Source: Strongyloides papillosus (taxonomy: Eukaryota > Nematoda > Chromadorea > Rhabditida > Strongyloididae). Taken from it: a DNA stretch of 64,000 bases. Position 1 is the stretch's first letter; each line of letters begins with the position of its first letter. The stretch spans positions 434,001 through 498,000 of the forward strand of contig SRSI01000027.1 in the NCBI GenBank assembly GCA_005656395.1, read 5' to 3'. This document shows, piece after piece, positions 60,430-64,000 of this stretch. The notes under the pieces are model-generated. The model saw only the letters and a program-made list of their open reading frames with translations. It was not told the DNA's origin and did no database searches. Both the position numbers and the translations under genes were made by a program.

Positions 60430-61240
60430 TTTTTCGTATAAATCGTATTCGTCTAAAAGACATGTTTAGGTTTTGTGTGCATTTTTGCATAGTTTTGTCT
60501 CAGAAATAACTCTTCTCAAAGTTCATGAAATATTATAGTTTATGACTCATTTGAAATGTAAAGGTAAGGAATAAGAGGGAAACTTAATATTAAATAGATT
60601 AACAAAAAATTTGTAAAACTATGGATTAAAATGTAATAACCATTCATCCAGTAGAAAATTTTTTTTTAATATTATAACTTTATAAAAAGTTGTTTAAAAT
60701 TAAAAAAGTTAAATGTAGTACATAAATCAAAGTCTGATTTTAAATATGAAACTATAACGAAGTTTGTAGCTTAAAAACAAAAACAGTTATTTTAGGTATT
60801 AATTGTTTTGCTTTTTATCATTAACATGTTTGTAAAATTAAATATGTAGTTAATAGAACAATGATATCAAATTGTTTATACAAATTTTTGCAAATATGAT
60901 GAAGAGTCATCTAAAAAATTACATGGATTGTTTCAAATATTAATTTTTATTAACTTTGGATATAAATAAAATTCTTTTTGTTGTGTAAATTTTTTGTTAA
61001 ACTAAATAGTTTCAATAAATGAAAATTTTATGAAATGATTCTCAAACTCAGAAATATTTATATACTATAACAATGTTTTTTCGGTTATTCTACTTCTCCA
61101 CAGATATGTAATTTAATGAAACAACTTTTTTATGCACATACTTTGATTAATAATTTAGTATAAAAATTCTTTATTAAAAAATATGCTTTGCGGACCAGCC
61201 CTGATCTGCCGAAGGCGGGTCTAAAGGCTGGTTTTTTAAA
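60430..61240. repeat. Rep-A copy with terminal GC-rich block
   Basis: Uninterrupted copy of the same family as 55198–56100, useful as the reference for empty sites (GGAATAAGAGGGAAACTTAAT at 60570 corresponds to the hAT target). Ends in the GC-rich 60-mer at 61184–61234. Confidence 0.75.
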
Positions 61241-62375
61241 ATAATTTCGATAAATAATGTAAAAAAGTATTTTTATTAAAATGTTTCCAAGTTTACACAA
61301 ATTTGACTTTTAACAGAGTAATTCAAAATATAAATTATAAAGAAAAAGTTAGAGTCTGAGATGAACAAAATATTATTAAAAATACCAAAATTTAATAAAG
61401 ATTACTTTCTTAAAAATAATTAAAATAAAAAGTATGTTTAATTTATATAAAATTATTATTGTTATAATTTTATTACCTATTATACTTTTCTTAATCAAAA
61501 CTTTCTGTAATCGTTACACAAAACCCTATAGTTTGATTGACTAGTTAAAATGTAAAATATTATATTAAAACAGTCTAAAATATTCATTTTTGTAGTAGTA
61601 TTTTGATTGTATTATTAAAGAAAATTTAAATTGTAACCATTAAAAAATTATATATGATTTTCTAATTTAACGAAATATTGTAACAACAATTTTTCAGTGT
61701 GATTATTGACAAAGTTTAGCTTTTTCATAACCGAATGACTTACATATACTTTATAAACGAAAATGTTAATGTATAGTGGTAGTTATACTATAGAAACAAA
61801 TTTTGAAATAAAGTTATTTCTATTGATATAAAACATTTATATTAAAAAGAAAAAATAATAAAAAAAAATATTTAAAGATTGAATTTTATAATGAATTTAA
61901 TAAAATGATAAGGAGAAAATTGTACTTTTTAGCTTATTTTTTTAAAATTTTTGTTAGAGAAATACATTATCAAATTTTTGTTAACCTTTTATTTTATGTG
62001 AAAATAGTTTTTCTATTTTACACACAAAGAAGTACGTAATACAAAGAGAAAAATTTCTGAGTGTGTAAGAGTTAATACAAAAAATTACTAAAGATTTTTT
62101 CTAAAAAAGTATGAGCAAATTATTTATCTTTGTTAATACTGTGATCATCTTTAAAATTAATGATATATACTTAAAACTGACTTTGTCTATTTTTGATTAC
62201 AATTAAAAAATCTCTACTTTATAAAAGAAAATTTTTATTATCATAATATTTCTGATTACTTACACTAATTTTTATTATAGCTAATTTAATTTAGCTATAA
62301 TAAAAATTAGCATATATTAAATATAATTTATGTAGAAATATAATACAATTTATAAAAGTTAATTAGAATCTTTTG
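61241..62375. other. AT-rich intergenic stretch
   Basis: No frame of note. A hairpin with arms of ~20 bp (CTAATTTTTATTATAGCTAA...TTTAGCTATAATAAAAATTAG) lies at about 62265–62310, just downstream of the astacin gene, and might act in transcript 3'-end formation. Confidence 0.5.
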
Positions 62376-62379
62376 AATT

Positions 62380-63480
62380 TTAAACAGTTTCTAAACTTGT
62401 TTCGGTGACTGCTTGATACTTAAGGGTTAACGAAAATTTGTCTCCCATACCAAAAAGCACGATAAGAACTTTTTTGGATAAAGAAGGGAGCTTAATTTCA
62501 CTTCTATCTTTACATAGTTTAAGTCCTGCAGCGCCTTTATCGTCGTGAAGTAAAAATTCTACGTAGTTACCATTTGAACGATCATTTTTTTCGAATTTTA
62601 ATTCTTTAATAACAACTGATACATTTCCGTTGCTTTTTGATGTTATACTATAGTAGCATTTTCCCTGTACATGAGTGAATTCTAAATCACTTTCACTTGA
62701 ATGAGCATCATAATTTTGTTTTTTGACTCCACAACTAGGTGTATTTTCAAGTAACAAATCGCATTTTTTTCCAGTAAAATATTCTGGGCAATAACATTTA
62801 TCTCCATAATATTTTTTATTAGGTTTAAATCCACCATTTTCACAATCAGTTTGTTCTTCAGTTTTACAATGATAATTATACATGTGTTTATAATCATTAA
62901 ATTGAAAATTTCTTGTGTACTTAAAAAAATATTGATAGTCATTATAAAAATCAAGTGTAATATTATAAGTAGCTTCGGAACTACTACTAAGAAAGTAAGG
63001 ATCAACAAGCATCGGAGATTTGAAATTAAAATCTGAGCCTGTTATATAAGATACATTTTCTAGATCAACTTGTTTGTAGTATTTTTCATAAAATGAATCA
63101 TTAACATTCTTTTTATATACTGTGATATATTTATCACTATCAAAACGTTGAATTTCTGTAATTATACCCATAGCAACACCAATGAAAAATGACAAATGTG
63201 TTTTGTTTTTATACACTCCTGCTGTTAAATTTACAGTTGTTGGATATTGAAGATTTTCAGATAATTTGACTGTGTTACTATCAGATGATAAAAAAAAGTT
63301 TATACCTATTTTATTTTCTACCTTATCATCTTGTTTTTGAAAATTCATGCATGTATTATAACCTATTTCACGGAAAATTCTTTTTATATTTTCAAGAACT
63401 TTTTCTAACTTAGAAACTTCAAAATGTAAATAATAATAGTTAGGATCATCACCTGTTTTATATGGTGGTTTATTTTTCAA
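62380..63480 (-). CDS. Astacin-family metalloprotease homologue with lost active site (astacin–EGF–CUB)
   Basis: The astacin-like region spans ~1–200: NTCMNF (41–47; family TC-x-x-F), NKIGINFF, then FFIGVAMGIITEIQRFDSDKYI (98–119). The family has HExxHxxGxxHExxR-x-DRD there; the alignment keeps Gly, the second Glu, Arg and D-x-D-x-YI, but all three zinc His and the catalytic Glu are replaced. The Met-turn survives weakly (FKSPMLVD). An EGF-like module (205–240; C-x(7)-CENGG ... CYCPEYFTGKKC) and a CUB-like domain (250–360) follow. Family knowledge: secreted nematode astacins with EGF-CUB tails act in moulting, hatching or tissue penetration. This protein cannot be a standard protease. The open frame begins at a TTG; an in-frame TAA lies ~6 codons upstream, and upstream sequence GTENVGIG could be coding, so signal peptide and first exons are missing or broken. 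Possibly a pseudogene. Confidence 0.75.
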   Translation of the reverse strand: MKNKPPYKTGDDPNYYYLHFEVSKLEKVLENIKRIFREIGYNTCMNFQKQDDKVENKIGINFFLSSDSNTVKLSENLQYPTTVNLTAGVYKNKTHLSFFIGVAMGIITEIQRFDSDKYITVYKKNVNDSFYEKYYKQVDLENVSYITGSDFNFKSPMLVDPYFLSSSSEATYNITLDFYNDYQYFFKYTRNFQFNDYKHMYNYHCKTEEQTDCENGGFKPNKKYYGDKCYCPEYFTGKKCDLLLENTPSCGVKKQNYDAHSSESDLEFTHVQGKCYYSITSKSNGNVSVVIKELKFEKNDRSNGNYVEFLLHDDKGAAGLKLCKDRSEIKLPSLSKKVLIVLFGMGDKFSLTLKYQAVTETSLETV

Positions 63481-63529
63481 TGAAAAAGTACTTTAACCAA
63501 TTCCAACATTTTCTGTTCCCTCAAACTAA

Positions 63530-64000
63530 AAAAATATCAATTTTATTATTTAAAAACTTACACTTTTTGTTATACATGATAAAAGTTGTAAGACTACTAG
63601 ATAAATTCTCATTATTAATATAAAAGACAAAATTATTTTTGACAAAATAAGAATAATTTGTAGCTTAAATACAATTTTTAAGCAATAAAAATCTTTTTAG
63701 TCAAACAATTTTAATGTATTATTTTATTTGTCAAACAAAAATTTCAATTAACTTACTAATAAATGAAAATAATGATCTGAGCAAATTGAAACTTGTCATA
63801 AAATAAAATATTGACATTGAAACATTATAATAAATATTTCATAAATTACAAAAACATATGCCTGATCTTTAATGTAAACAATTAAAAATTATGTTCTAAT
63901 TTAACTTTTAAAATTAAACACTTTCAAGAAAAACATCTAAAAATTCATTTATTTATAGGATATTTAAAAATAATTCATATAGATTTTTTCTTTATTATTG
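63530..64000. other. AT-rich stretch at right edge
   Basis: No gene recognised; it may contain introns or 5' exons of the astacin-family gene, which I could not identify. Confidence 0.4.

Noticed and set aside
1..64000. tRNA, rRNA and CRISPR arrays
   Set aside because: No cloverleaf with A/B boxes, rRNA block or regularly spaced direct-repeat array was recognised by eye; short RNA genes could still be missed.

Overview
The window is strongly AT-rich eukaryotic DNA, most likely from a nematode. It has short phase-matched introns, a fragment of a MATH/BTB-type gene at the left edge, an astacin–EGF–CUB gene near the right edge and a cytochrome P450 fragment. Very low GC together with an astacin gene suggests a strongyloidid-like worm, but the sequence does not prove this. 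Host genes are sparse; the window is mainly a layered record of mobile-element insertions.

0–13.3 kb: BTB gene end, a four-unit tandem repeat, a decayed non-LTR retrotransposon (2.2–5.2 kb), hairpin-rich islands, about 6 kb of AT-rich DNA without genes, and a second non-LTR fragment (12.3–13.3 kb). 13.5–24 kb: DNA transposons, namely a 1,049-bp Mutator-like element with a perfect 9-bp target duplication, a mariner-derived MITE, a foldback element, and a mariner (21.0–22.3 kb) nested in a 2.8-kb long-inverted-repeat element. 24.8–26.1 kb: decayed gene fragments, including the P450.

27.1–56.1 kb: an old non-coding repeat array (called Rep-A here) opened by successive insertions. The largest is a hAT-type element whose matching ends lie at 28114 and 49331, flanked by near-identical 8-bp duplications, so about 21.2 kb apart. 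Next to its left end is a decayed hAT transposase. Its middle (32–45 kb) holds an unusual gene set: a five-exon, 596-codon gene of a transposase-like metazoan family with NPLGS- and HDLLEG-type motifs; a VRK/CK1-like protein kinase fused to an RNase H-like tail; a 404-codon gene with another RNase H-like tail; and two unrecognised genes of about 360 codons. These are arranged with a 1.1-kb near-identical inverted repeat and partial duplicate copies, so at least two copies of a multigene mobile element have been joined, inverted and partly deleted. The kinase and the NPLGS-type gene were evidently adjacent on one strand in the parent element.

49.5–55.2 kb: a probable solo LTR, then an intact, very young LTR retrotransposon. 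Its 134-bp LTRs are identical, it has a perfect 5-bp duplication, and its single 1,467-codon polyprotein carries a degenerate internal RNase H plus a second, complete RNase H after the integrase. 56.4–59.2 kb: another non-LTR element whose frame is kept but interrupted by stops, mostly TGA. 60.3–61.2 kb: another Rep-A copy. 62.4–63.5 kb: an astacin-family gene that has lost its zinc-binding active site.
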